Source of the DNA: Physcia stellaris
Taxonomy: Eukaryota; Ascomycota; Lecanoromycetes; Caliciales; Physciaceae
Reading direction: 5' to 3'
NCBI GenBank assembly: GCA_018902385.1
Contig: JABSSW010000014.1
Coordinates: 124,001 to 188,000 of the forward strand
DNA: 64,000 bases
The position numbers and the translations under genes were made by a program. The notes under the pieces were generated by a model. The model had not been told where the DNA came from and ran no database searches. It saw only the letters and a program-made list of their open reading frames with translations. Below are positions 24,939-35,883 of this stretch, piece by piece. The stretch's first letter is position 1, and every line of letters starts with the position of its first letter.

Positions 24939-26872
24939 GCAACAAATCCAGACTTGTTTGGAGGATACCGCGATGGGATCATTTCTCCAAGGAATTCCCC
25001 AAGTCGTGCTCGAGCCACAAAAGGTCTCCCTTGGCCTTGCACATTCGGGGAGAGCCTCAAGGACGGCTATTTCCGCAATAGGCCTTCCAAAGATTCAAGA
25101 TCTGATAAGCTCGAGCAGATACAGTGGGTGCAAGAGAATGGAGAATGGCGCTCAGGATCCGGGATAGAAGGCGGTTAAGCTCAACGACAGTCATAGCCAA
25201 AAGGGCCCATGTAGTGTTCACCTCATGGTCTCCTCCAGCAGCAGTTACCTCGTCCTGCAAGCCAGCTACGATTGCCAGGCCGCCCGCGGGAAGCGACAGA
25301 GGGTATTATCTAAGTAAGCGTTGCTAGATGATTCAGCGTCTGTATGTAAATTTTTGTGAAGTCTGGGGCATGTGAGTGGTCGACTGGAAAAACATCCTGG
25401 TGGTGCTAATCTTTCTGATTTAGCTCTGACGAACTTTGCGATTACCCTACTCGGGACGAAATCAGAAGACGATGTCATCTTGATATGTTTTGTGCAAAAG
25501 ACCGATACGACTTTTGTCATGATGAATGCATTAGTAGCGATACATGCGAAGCAGAATCGCACCAGACCAAACCATGGAATACTCCATTTCACCTCGAGCA
25601 ATTCGACAATCTTTCAGCAAGTCAAGATGTTTACTTCGCTGGCGGACCGGTGTTTGCGCCCTGTAGGTTTCAAGCAGCTTGCTTTGAACATATCTTCGAT
25701 CAATCGTTCCGACTTATTTACTTACTCCGTTGAAGAAATCTCTCGCGAAATCGCTCGCGCTTTTTGATTCATTTACTCTTTCAGAAGTTCCTCCTGATCG
25801 AAAAGTTGATCTAATAGCAATTAATGACTCGCACAATCATGAGGGAGCAGTACTCTATTAACATCCAATCCTGAGTGGCCAACACAACCGTTGGTAGTAA
25901 TCTCAAAATAGATGCCATTGCATTTACGACGCAGCATGTCTACCTCTAAATTATTAATATCCCCTCAACCAGCCCGACCAGCTTGCATGTCTCAAGGCCC
26001 GAATACATCTGACCTGCACCCCCTCCCGCACTCAGAAAAGACCTCGAATCCCGCCCATTCCTCACCGCTATGGTCCAAGAACCCCTGCGGCGTTTCCTTG
26101 ACTTGGGTTGTGACCTCCGGTGGCGCCACCATCTTCGGACACGATATCCCCAGCGCGGCTGTAACGGGCATGGCACTCCTACACGTGCACCAGAACGAGG
26201 AAGCCTAACAATCTCCAACCCCGAGATCTTTTCGTAGCTCCTGCACTACCACTCTTTCCCTCCCGACTTTTGATGCTAAAAAGTACCCAAAGATATCATA
26301 CAAGCAAGCTCATTCCTGTTTCTATACACAACCAAATGTATGTACATAGCAGGGCTTTGTGCGTGGGGAAAGTTCCGTTCTTCGCCGAATTCACCGATAA
26401 TGATGGACTCTCATCTAGAGGCATCCAGCTCTATATACTGTCCGATCGTCGTCTTTGGTGGATAATTATCGAGAGGCTTATCATCCGCAGCGACTTTTTT
26501 GGGATATGCGTTTTTCTGGGTCTATGTAACATGGTAATAGATATTCTTTTGTACAAGACGCTTCTGTATGCGCTCTTTTGTTGTCTACATGTACTCTAAA
26601 ACTAGGTTTCAGTTCTCAAGGGAGGGTGAGCGCCATGTACTCTCAGGGGCCTACCCTGGTGTCGGTGTTCGAACGACCGAGTTGTGAAAAGAGCTTGAAC
26701 AGACACACGCAAACCCGTCAGGCCCATCCAGGCTGATGCACGCCAGACATCCAGAAAAGCCGCTTCTTCAAACGAACGGGAAACGCCAACGCTATGCGCT
26801 CCCTAATGCTGCTCGCTCAAGTAGACTCCGGTACCAATGCTTCCAAAACCAATCCACAAACCCACCAGCGCT
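24939..26872. other. Intergenic region with one doubtful small gene
   Basis: About 1.9 kb between convergent dihydroorotase and App1 genes. Apart from the candidate at 25328-25733, several overlapping open frames occur on both strands near 25060-25600 without recognisable domains. I make no further call. Confidence 0.45.
25328..25733 (+). CDS. Candidate small cysteine-rich protein, 117 aa (uncertain)
   Basis: Two segments, 25328-25371 and 25424-25733, join across a 52-nt intron with a good donor (GTGAGT), a GCTAAT branch motif and a TTAG acceptor. The result is 117 codons with nine cysteines and many acidic and aromatic residues (for example CHLDMFCAKDRYDFCHDEC). No signal peptide is visible at this ATG, and the ATG itself follows TGCTAG, which could be another acceptor, so a signal-bearing upstream exon is possible but I could not find it. 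Two other frames over the same stretch are also open, which weakens the case. I recognise no family. Confidence 0.3.
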
Positions 26873-29518
26873 CTATCGCTCAGTCCCATTCCTCGCATCC
26901 CCCTTCGCACTCTCCACAAGCTTAACCGCCTCATCCATAACGTCCTGCCCGCGTCTCCAACTCCTCAGCAGCACGCCCTTGTCTTCAAAGATTCCCTTGG
27001 CCGTCGCCCACCGCCTCTGCCACATTTCCTCCTTCTTGCTGATTTCCTCGCCAGCACCTCCTCCTCCTCCTCCCCCACTAGCACCATTAGCGCCCTCGGG
27101 ATTACCGCTCCATCCACCACTGAGCCTGTTACTAGCGTAATGCGCCGCCGCTGCAGGATAGGAACTTATGTTCCTCCTCGGCGGTATTGGTGGGGGCAAT
27201 CTCTCCTTGCGGTTCAGATCGTCGGCAGGCGTGGGCCGGGGCGCGGATGTGGGGCCCGGCTGCTGGGTTTCGGCGTAGGAAGACCACGAAGGGAGCGAGT
27301 TGTAGGCTGAGACGACTTTGCTGCGCATCGCTGCGCGGTAGGACTGGCGTTCCAGAGACGAGGCGCGGCTGCCCGGTGGAGAGGCGGTTTGGGATTGCGA
27401 GAGGGGAGATGGGTCAGAGGGTTGGGTTTCGGAGGTGGAATATTGACGTGGTTTGGGGGGTGGTATTGGTTTTCTGCTGGAAGGGGCGCTGCTGGTGGGA
27501 GGGGGAGGGGGCGGCATGGGCGTCATAGAGAGAGACTCACGAGAGACACTGCGGAGGGAGGGCGGCTTGGGGCGGAGTGGTGGTGGGGATTTCTTTTCTG
27601 GATCTGGATTTGTAGATGATCGGATTGTGTTTTGGGTTGGCGGGTCGTCGTAGTCTATCAATTGGCCCATTGTTGGGCCGGTAGTTGGGATTCGGGCATC
27701 TGTTTGGATTGAGCGTGGAGATGGTCGAGACTTTGCACTTGTAGTTGGTATTTGGGCATTTGTCTGGAATGAGCGTGCTGAAGGCCGAGCCGGTAAATTA
27801 GGCTTTTGTGCGAGGTCAGGCATCGACTTCCGGTTTGCGAAAGATGTATTTTCGCTTGATCGATCACGGACAGGGGATTGAGAACCACGTTGCCTCAATG
27901 GTTTCAGGGAAGAATCAAAGAAGCCTTGGTGCTTAGTTGAAGTGACATCCCGGATGAAGACACCAAGGACTCGTCCAGGGTTGGCAAGGACAATATCCGT
28001 GTACAGTTCGAGGTCCGCTTCTCCGCTATCACCAACCAAGATGAAGCGCCGTTCCGGAAAATCTTGCATGATCTTCTCGAGAGTACCTTTCTTCCGCTCC
28101 GCCACGGGTTCAAATATCCCCTGAAGCATGCCGTTGTACTGCTTCAGATGATATGAACCTTTGGGCAACCCAGCCATGGCAAAGAAGCTTGTAAGTACGG
28201 GATATAGCTGCCACGGGGCGTTAGAAACATAGTGAAATTGGACACCTTTATCTGCCATTTTAGAGTACCATTCTTTAACCCCTTCTATGGTAAGATCACC
28301 GAGTTCGCGGATAAAAACGTTTCGAAATATTTCTTTCGCACCGTTACCGATGCCAGAGTGCTTTATTGTATCATCAATATCGCTAATTATGCTGACACCT
28401 TTTGGCTCGGTGATCTGTACTTCTTCAGTAGCTGAAAGTTTGTCTGACGCGAGCACGCGAACGTTGGTAGGTATGAAGTCTAAAGGCGTACGGAGACTAA
28501 AATGTCCGGATTCATTGGTGGTAATGCTTCGAGATTTGGAGGTATTATCATTGTAGAAGAACACGGTGAGAGGCGTATTGATGAGTGGAATATGCAGGAA
28601 GGGTTTAAGCCTCGCCATAAGGTGTGCGTTGGCGACTGAGATCTCGGCAGGACTCATATCCTGCGGTTGGTTCCATGAAGCTCGTTTTTCTAACGAATTC
28701 AATGAGGAAGCATCATCGTAGATTGAACCCTCGCTTCCACGAAAAGGAAGCCGTGGTGAGCGCTCACTATCCGGTGAAGGCGTTCGACTAGGTGCTGGCG
28801 AACCCCGTATGCTATTCCGATCGCTATTACGACTGGGTGGCTCACCATACTCTCCTCTCCAGGCGACGTTCGCGGCTCCTTCACCTTTCCTTGCAAGAGA
28901 CGCTGCCTCACGTTCAATTTGCTCTTCCTCGTGCCTAGCAGCATGAGAATCGAGCCTACTCTGAACCATCCCTAAAGGGCTAGATTCTCTGCTCTCTGTC
29001 GATACAGAAGGCGCCGGGACTCCGCTCAGTCGTCTTGCAATACCAACGACGAATCTTTGTTTACGGGTCATAGCCCCACGATGAGGGGAGTAAATCCAGC
29101 CTCGAACGTCAACATCCACAACAGAGTTACCATCCTCGTACTTCTCCCACTCTTTTTTCCAGTAGTCGGCATCCCCTGTTCCTCGGCTATTACGTATGTC
29201 TTGTGAAGATCCTGGCACATTACCATCACTGCTCTTTCTTGGGTAACGTCTTCGTGCATAGCTTGGAAATAAAACCAATTCTTCCTCCCCGCTGCGCGCT
29301 GCTGTGAGATCTGGAAATGAACCTGGTATACCGGAACCATCTTCTCCGTCGAATTGTGAGCTTCCCATGTAGGACTGGCGGATCTCGTTCGCTGCTTTGA
29401 GGTAGCCTGCTAACTTCTTCCGCCTAGAGCCTCTCTCCGCACCGGACATGTAGCCATTCTTATCGGATGAGCCTTCTATCTGACTGCCAAAACCTGGCAT
29501 ACCCCCTTGTTGCGTCAT
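26873..29518 (-). CDS. APP1: App1-type phosphatidate phosphatase (actin patch associated)
   Basis: Yeast App1 dephosphorylates phosphatidate to diacylglycerol and localises to cortical actin patches through endocytic partners. The uninterrupted reading frame gives 881 aa. A basic N-terminal segment (RGSRRKKLAGYLKAANEIRQ) and an acidic/Ser linker precede a beta-rich region, then the catalytic HAD-like motif SDIDDTIKHSG (DxDxT, near residue 376), VSNAPWQLYP and RRFILVGDSGEADLELY. The C-terminal third is Pro/Ser-rich with many PPPP runs, suited to SH3 partners, and carries a Gly run near the end. ARP3 in the same window is a partner in actin patches, though not adjacent. The call is secure from the DxDxT domain. 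Confidence 0.93.
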   Translation of the reverse strand: MTQQGGMPGFGSQIEGSSDKNGYMSGAERGSRRKKLAGYLKAANEIRQSYMGSSQFDGEDGSGIPGSFPDLTAARSGEEELVLFPSYARRRYPRKSSDGNVPGSSQDIRNSRGTGDADYWKKEWEKYEDGNSVVDVDVRGWIYSPHRGAMTRKQRFVVGIARRLSGVPAPSVSTESRESSPLGMVQSRLDSHAARHEEEQIEREAASLARKGEGAANVAWRGEYGEPPSRNSDRNSIRGSPAPSRTPSPDSERSPRLPFRGSEGSIYDDASSLNSLEKRASWNQPQDMSPAEISVANAHLMARLKPFLHIPLINTPLTVFFYNDNTSKSRSITTNESGHFSLRTPLDFIPTNVRVLASDKLSATEEVQITEPKGVSIISDIDDTIKHSGIGNGAKEIFRNVFIRELGDLTIEGVKEWYSKMADKGVQFHYVSNAPWQLYPVLTSFFAMAGLPKGSYHLKQYNGMLQGIFEPVAERKKGTLEKIMQDFPERRFILVGDSGEADLELYTDIVLANPGRVLGVFIRDVTSTKHQGFFDSSLKPLRQRGSQSPVRDRSSENTSFANRKSMPDLAQKPNLPARPSARSFQTNAQIPTTSAKSRPSPRSIQTDARIPTTGPTMGQLIDYDDPPTQNTIRSSTNPDPEKKSPPPLRPKPPSLRSVSRESLSMTPMPPPPPPTSSAPSSRKPIPPPKPRQYSTSETQPSDPSPLSQSQTASPPGSRASSLERQSYRAAMRSKVVSAYNSLPSWSSYAETQQPGPTSAPRPTPADDLNRKERLPPPIPPRRNISSYPAAAAHYASNRLSGGWSGNPEGANGASGGGGGGGAGEEISKKEEMWQRRWATAKGIFEDKGVLLRSWRRGQDVMDEAVKLVESAKGDARNGTER

Positions 29519-30446
29519 CCTTTTACCGTGTGAGTGCTGCGCATATTTTGATCGAAGAGCAGCGAACGCCCTGTTCTTCCTGCCAATGCCTAAGCGCGCT
29601 AAGATCGTTGTACCTGCCGCCTTACGTCTCTGGGTTCTAGCCTGACGTCTAAGGATATACCGGAGGATACTTGACTGGGCGTAAAGGCGATATCTCGGCA
29701 GGGTTTGGGACCTGAAACCTGAGAGCCTTGCTCCGAAGCGTTGTCGAGTGTGTGGGAAGAGATATCGGAGGAAAGTGTAGGTATTATTCGCTCGACCTGC
29801 GAATCGAGAACGCAGTGAGGGAGCCAGATCTGAGTAGGCCGAACCATTACTTCAAACCTAATAGTAGTTCAAAGTCTGTTCATACCGGTGTCACTGATAC
29901 ACAATGACGAAAGCTTCAGCGGGACTTCACGATATCAACCCTATCTAATATTCAACCCTAAATGGCTGCTAACACTAAGTATTTTGCAATCGCAGAGGCC
30001 TCACTTGATGTTAATATTTTTTGCGATGATGGTAAGGTTTCTGTATGGCTACGACGGGACAAAGAATAACAACTGCTGAGGAATATCAAAAGGAGTGTTA
30101 CAAGACTATTGGGATAATTTATGGTCTGAAACATGTAAACTTGTATTGTCAAAACATGTACTTTACAGAACATCATAGCCTACAATCGGATAAGCCGTGG
30201 CGTACGAGGCTCGCTATCTATGTCTTCTATTGTACCTTTGGGCTGGCAATCGAAGAGTCAAGAGTGGACACTCGATCGCTTCTCCAATCCACTCAGATGA
30301 TCATGGTCTTGATGATGACTCCCGAGGGCGAATCTTCACTGTACATTTTGAGTTAATGGCTATATATTGACCGCCATTGCTCGATCATGACCTTGGATGC
30401 ACGTCCAGGATTGCGTTGCTTGTCTAGTCAGTGTAGATCAGCTGTC
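29519..30446. other. Intergenic region
   Basis: About 0.9 kb between the App1 start (left) and the VPS11 stop (right), both on the minus strand. No gene recognised; it should hold the App1 promoter and the VPS11 3' end. Confidence 0.5.
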
Positions 30447-33400
30447 TCAATCATTCGACACTGACATGACTCCGCGCCCGAAGAATTCACTGACTGTACC
30501 GAATTTATCTCGACTTCGTTGTAACGCGTCTTGAAACATATCATGTCGATTGGCAGAGTCTTCTTGGGCTTTTCTGAAAGCTCGAATATTATTGTTGGCC
30601 GCGGCGCATTTTGGGCACTCCATATCTTCATCGTCAACCTGATTCAGGCATCTTTGGTGGAAAGAGTGTTTGCAGAGGAAATGAACCTTGGGTAGATCAA
30701 GGGTGCCACCACAAGCAGCGCATCTCTTTTCTTGGAAGACTGTTGACTTGTTGCCTAATTCGTCCATTTCTTTCCGCTTGGCGTCAGTCTCTGTGCGGTA
30801 GCTCTCAATCAAGCGGCGGTTCTGCCCTGAATTAGCCAAGAACCTGTGCAGGCAGAGTACCCCATTACATTTGATATTTCTTTGCGTTCCTTCTCAATAG
30901 TGTCGCTGAGATATTTCTTGACCATGCCCATGGTTGCGACAGCATTCTTGCTCAACGTTTGTATCACCTGCAACGGGGCCATTAATCCGTCTTCATCGAT
31001 CCTTTTCAGCACTGCGTCTAGCTCGTTCCCAGCTTCTTCAAGTATCTTTGGACTTGACGTGAAGTATGCCAAGGCTGCAGGATACAGCTGGGGCTCTTGC
31101 GGGCCGTATTTGCGGAGTGCTTTGATTGCACCCAAAGTGTCGTTAGCTGAGGTGTATGATCTGAATATATCAACATGAAGGCCTTGCTGCTCTTTAACCA
31201 TGGTCGTGCCATCCTTGAAATTTGAGAGATGCGACAAGAGTAGTACATTCGAAGTATCGATCGGAACCTTTGTGTTCAGCATGCATGCTTCCATAGGATA
31301 CAGTACACTTACTTCGTTACCCTCTATCAGCTGCTTCGCTTTGGTCTCCCACTGCTCTTTATCTAATCCCCTCTTGGTATTTGCAGTTTCTAGGTAGAGC
31401 TCGAAAAGGGTTGTGTAGAGATCTGTCCGATCTCGCTCTTCTAACCCAGTCTGCTTTAGGCAGGCTTCCAAGAAAACGATGAATTGATCAGGATGATCAA
31501 CAAAGGAAGAGAAAGCCGTCCTTGGCTTTGGGGTTTCGTAATCCGCTGGAGGCTCTGTGATGTCGACTGCGTCTAGATCACCCTGTTGAAGCTGCTGGTT
31601 GTCGCTTGTCATAGGCGAGGGCGTCACTGCTGCTTGCATGTAAGGAAGCGGGATGAATGAAGCCAGATTAGAAACGGCACTTGGGCCAGTATTTGAGGGC
31701 GCCTCCGGAGGCGGTATGATATCTTTCTTGGTTCGGTACTGTCCAGTGTAATAGTCGATGAATATTTTGGTTGCATCCTTCGGGCAGTGTTCTAGGAGCA
31801 CTCGTGCGTATTTCATTAATAGTGGGTAAGCCAGCGCAGGTTCCAGTCGCCATGTGTAATCCAGCGCATCATCATATTTTTGTGAATCTTCAACCAGAAT
31901 GTCAACAACCAATTCGTGTTCTCCGTGCTTCTTTGCTAAGAATACAGCTTGGTCATAATAACCGCCTTGGCGGCACATACTGATTGCGGTATCTAGATCG
32001 AAATTATTACCGGACTTGATGAATGTTTCAAGCTTTTCGGTATTCTTGAGCTTCGCATAGCAATTGAGCAATAGGGTTGTATGATCTACAGTAGCTTTGT
32101 CGTGATCATGTAGCTCCTCCAGGTATTCAATTAGGTTGTGGATCCGCTGCGAGTCGAGGAACTGCACAGGGTCTGTCAGTAAGGTTGATACTGTGTCGCG
32201 TCTGGTGACCTACTGACTTTGCGAATGACTTGAGAAGGCTCTGTGTTATCTATGGCTTTCAAGTATTGCTGCATCGCTGTATCATAATCACCCTTCCTAT
32301 GCAAATAATCGCCATATCTGCGAAGGATAGCGTTGCGCTGAGCGATATCAACACAATATTTTTGAGCGAAATTGATAGCCAAGACATAAAGATCACGTTG
32401 ATACAGGATGTCAAGCTTTTGCTGCAAGGATTTCTCATGGTAACGGAAAACCTTCTCTATTAGCAACCACACGATACTTAGTAGGTAGGTTTGCCTACCT
32501 TCCCATCTTGGGTGAGAATGAATAGATCACCCCATTCAATGACAATAGTCCTAATCTTAGAGAGGCGAGACTCGGTGTGCGCAACATACTTGAGATCGGT
32601 ATCTAACAAAGCAATTGTAGACATACTGAAGATGTCATCTGCTCGACCGCCAAGAAACCTACGGATAGCGCTTGTCTTGGTTGGAGCACTAGGCTTTGGT
32701 GGAGAAACTATAGCAACATAATTTTTGAAGATCCTAATGAGCTGTTTGGGACCTTCATAAGCGAATGACGGGCCTCGACCATTGGCTCCATAGAGATAGA
32801 TTGCATCATCGCGTGCGACTACTATTTCTCCACTGGCCTTATCCACGGTCATGCAGCCAACTCCGCATCCCGTATCCTCGAGGTTCTTGGCGGGCTGACC
32901 TTGACCTTTCCCAGTAATGGTCAAGGTCAAGATGCGGCCGGTAGTTGCGAGGTACAATGTGGTTGTGGGACCTTCGCGAAATTCGACACCAGTGATGGGT
33001 TCTTCCGACTCAAAGACAATCCTCTGCTTTGCTCCGCGGTCATGGATCAAGTCTCCTCTAATGACTGTGACGGAACCGTTTGCAAAGCCAACCGCAAGCT
33101 GCGACAGGTTCTCCAACGCTGCAAAAGCTGAAATCTGGGGCAGTCAACATTAGGCTCATTCTACAGCAATTGTATCCGATACGCACAGGAAATTGCTTCC
33201 TCCCGTTGTGGATTGATAATGTTGATAGACATTTAGGTCCTCCGTCTTTTTTCTCTGTCTTATCCAACGCCCACACCTTCAAACTTGGCTCGTTCGAAAG
33301 ATCTTCTGCGATCGTCACGAGAAGCGCAGTTCCCTCCACTTGCTTGATGTGCGTGACTGGACCTGTGTTGTGGGCTTGAAATGTCCGCACGACCTTGAAA

Positions 33401-33680
33401 GTTTGGGAGAGGATCCGGACCTGGCCATCGTTGCTGCCAATGAAGAGATTCTCCGAGCCAGTGCATATGGAGCTGAACTCATTGCTCTTGCAGAGTCAGC
33501 AAGGGCAATAGTCGTTGTACCAAGCTGAACTGACATCGAATGCTGACGAGGTCTCCCCTCCCTCGGGCAGTTTTACTTCGGAGACATCGAAGAAATTGAA
33601 GGTTTTCCACTGCACGTGATGTTAGAGAAGGTTATATCATAGGGGGAACTTTGTTTGAGTCTGACCGACGTCAATGCCAT
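30447..33680 (-). CDS. VPS11: Vacuolar protein sorting protein 11 (HOPS/CORVET core, RING finger)
   Basis: Vps11 (Pep5) is a core subunit of the CORVET and HOPS tethering complexes for endosome and vacuole fusion. Seven exons give 975 aa: 33666-33680, 33535-33609, 33187-33486, 32499-33134, 32218-32451, 30869-32161, 30447-30821 (coding order). Exon 1 is only 15 nt (MALTS), joined to WKTFNFFDVSEVKLPEG, the conserved N-terminus. The first 340 residues form a beta-propeller; a long alpha-solenoid with clathrin-repeat character follows (KVFRYHEKSLQQKLDILYQR). A C-terminal RING-H2 is seen near residues 885-925: CAACGGTLDL, FLCKHSFHQRCL and MECPKC. At the last intron the first AG is out of frame; the next AG (intron 30822-30868) gives ISN-NRRLIESYR as in relatives. 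Confidence 0.96.
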
Positions 33681-34020
33681 TACCACCTAGGCATCATGTC
33701 CAAAGAACCTGCATCACAATCGAATTGGTAGCGCGTGACTTAGGTACTCGTATTTGTAAGGTACGAGGTACGGTAGCGAGGCTCGCGAGGGTGGGTGGAG
33801 GTGAGACTTGGCACGCTAGCGGGCCGGGCTGATTAGCGTGGGGGAGGTTTTCGTAGAGCTACTTAAGCGAGCTGAAGTAACTTGATCGGGGCTTTTATCA
33901 CAGCGGGATTTTCTCTTGTGAAGACGGGATATCAATGCGAACTTTTCAATCGCGATTGTGAGAAAACAGATCGACTGATTACTGTAGAACTATCCTTGAA
34001 TAAAATCAGTTGCAGTCAAG
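33681..34020. promoter_or_regulatory. Shared bidirectional promoter of VPS11 and ADE13
   Basis: The start codons lie 340 bp apart on opposite strands. A TGACTTA element near 33735 resembles AP-1/Gcn4-type sites, which would suit an amino-acid or purine control input on ADE13. This is only a suggestion from the motif. Confidence 0.5.
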
Positions 34021-35883
34021 ATGCCGAAATATGATGAGTATGAGAGTCCGTTGGCTCATCGGTATGCGAGTAAGTTTTCACTTGGGAAAAACTCCCCAAA
34101 AAATTGGAGAATTGTAACCCTTCTGTATATTCTATTGACACGAATGCCAGGTAACGAAGTAAAGAAAATCTTCTCGCCGCGGGAACGGGCTTCGACTTGG
34201 CGAAAGCTCTGGCTCTGGCTCGCCGAGGCGGAGAAGGAAGTAGGCCTCACCCAGATCACTGATAAAGCCATCGGGGCACTTCGTTCAAACCTCATTGTGA
34301 GCGATGAAGCTTTCCAGGTCATTGCCGCTGAGGAACGAATACGGCGTCATGATGTCATGTCTGCTATTTTCGCTTTGGAGAAGGACGCTCCTGATGCTGC
34401 TGGCATCATCCACATCGGAGCAACTTCATGTTACGGTAAGTTTGTCTACCATCGACTTTCACTTTGATTTATATACCTTTAACCTACAATTCTAGTACGT
34501 TCTTCACCTACTACTTGACCAGGCTTTCCTCGCTGACGGAGGTTCCACCATGTCTAGGTGACTGATAACGCCGATCTTATCTTTATGCGTGATGCTCTGG
34601 ATTTAATTCTGCCAAAGCTTGCGAAAATAATCCACAACTTGTCTCGATTTGCCCTAAAGTACAAGGAATTACCTACTCTTGGTTTCACGCATTATCAGGC
34701 CGCACAACCTATTTCGCTAGGACGTCGCTCTGCTCAATGGGCCCAGGACCTGGTTATGGACCTTGATGACATCGAGTACGCTCGGACAGGTCTTAGATTT
34801 CGTGGCGCACAAGGCACCACGGGGACCCAGGCATCGTTCATGGAAATCTTCCAGGGTGATACTTCGAAGATTGACAGACTCAATGAGATTTTGTGCGAGA
34901 AAGCAGGCTTCGAAGCCTGTTATGACATCTCAACCCAAACATATTCAAGAAAGGTTGACTTACGTATTGCCAATGCCCTCTCAGCTTTTGGAGCAACGGC
35001 TATACGAATTGCCACAGTAGGTTTATTCATTCTGTTGAAGCTGTTGCCCCGACTGACCAAGGCTTAGGATATCCGCCATCTCGCACATGACAAAGTTCTA
35101 GATGAACCACACGAAGCAACGCAGGTGGGTGTAAGTCGTGATCCAACAGCAGAGACAGGCTGACTATTGAAGACCGGAAGCTCTGCAATGGCTTTTAAGA
35201 TGAATCCAATGCGGTATGATGAAGGATGATATCGCTCATCCAACCAACCGCTGACAAGTGCAGATCAGAACGCATCTGCTCCCTTGGACGCAAACTGAGC
35301 AACATATCGACAAACTTCTCGGACACCTTTTCCAGCCAATGGCTTGAGCGGACACTTGACGACAGCGCCATCCGCCGAATCGATATCCCAGAAATCTTTC
35401 TCCTGACTGATGCTCTGCTTATTCTTCTAGACGACGTCACCAACGGCCTTGTTGTTTTCCCTGCTATGATTAGGTCTCAGATAGAACAAGAGATCCCATT
35501 CATAGCCACGGAGAACATTATAGTGAAGCTTGTGCATAAGGGTGTCTCGCGTCAAGAGGCCCATGAACGGGTCCGTGTCTTATCACTCGAGACTGTGCAT
35601 GCCATGAAGATGGAGGGTAGTAAAAATAACTTGATCGAGCGAATAAAGAAGGATGAATTCTTCGTAGGTATCGCGTTAATATCGCTTGTGTCTTGACTAA
35701 TTTCCTTTTCCACAGGAGCCTATCTTGGACGATCTCGACGCCTTGTTGGACCCCAAACTCTTCATTGGTCGGTCTGCAGAGATTGTCGAAAGGTATCTCG
35801 GGGCTGATGGGCCGGTAACCAGTAAGTTGGAAAAGTACCGAGGCTTTATTGATTCGACAGCAACAGCTACACTTGCTGTATGA
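34021..35883 (+). CDS. ADE13: Adenylosuccinate lyase
   Basis: It cleaves SAICAR and adenylosuccinate, two steps of purine synthesis, in the cytosol. About 482 aa, the family length. Exons: 34021-34069, 34151-34434/5, 34558/9-35016, 35068-35124, 35173-35213, 35264-35663, 35716-35883. Motifs: the N-terminus YESPLAHRYAS, IIHIGATSCYVTDNADLIF, FRGAQGTTGTQASF and the fumarate-lyase signature GSSAMAFKMNPMRSE. The intron after TSCY is odd. The GT at 34436 with the AG at 34557 gives a premature stop, while family conservation (SCY-VTDN) demands one base less. A weak alternative GT at 34444 keeps frame but inserts Gly-Lys-Phe beside a conserved active-site segment. Everything else is regular. Confidence 0.95.
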
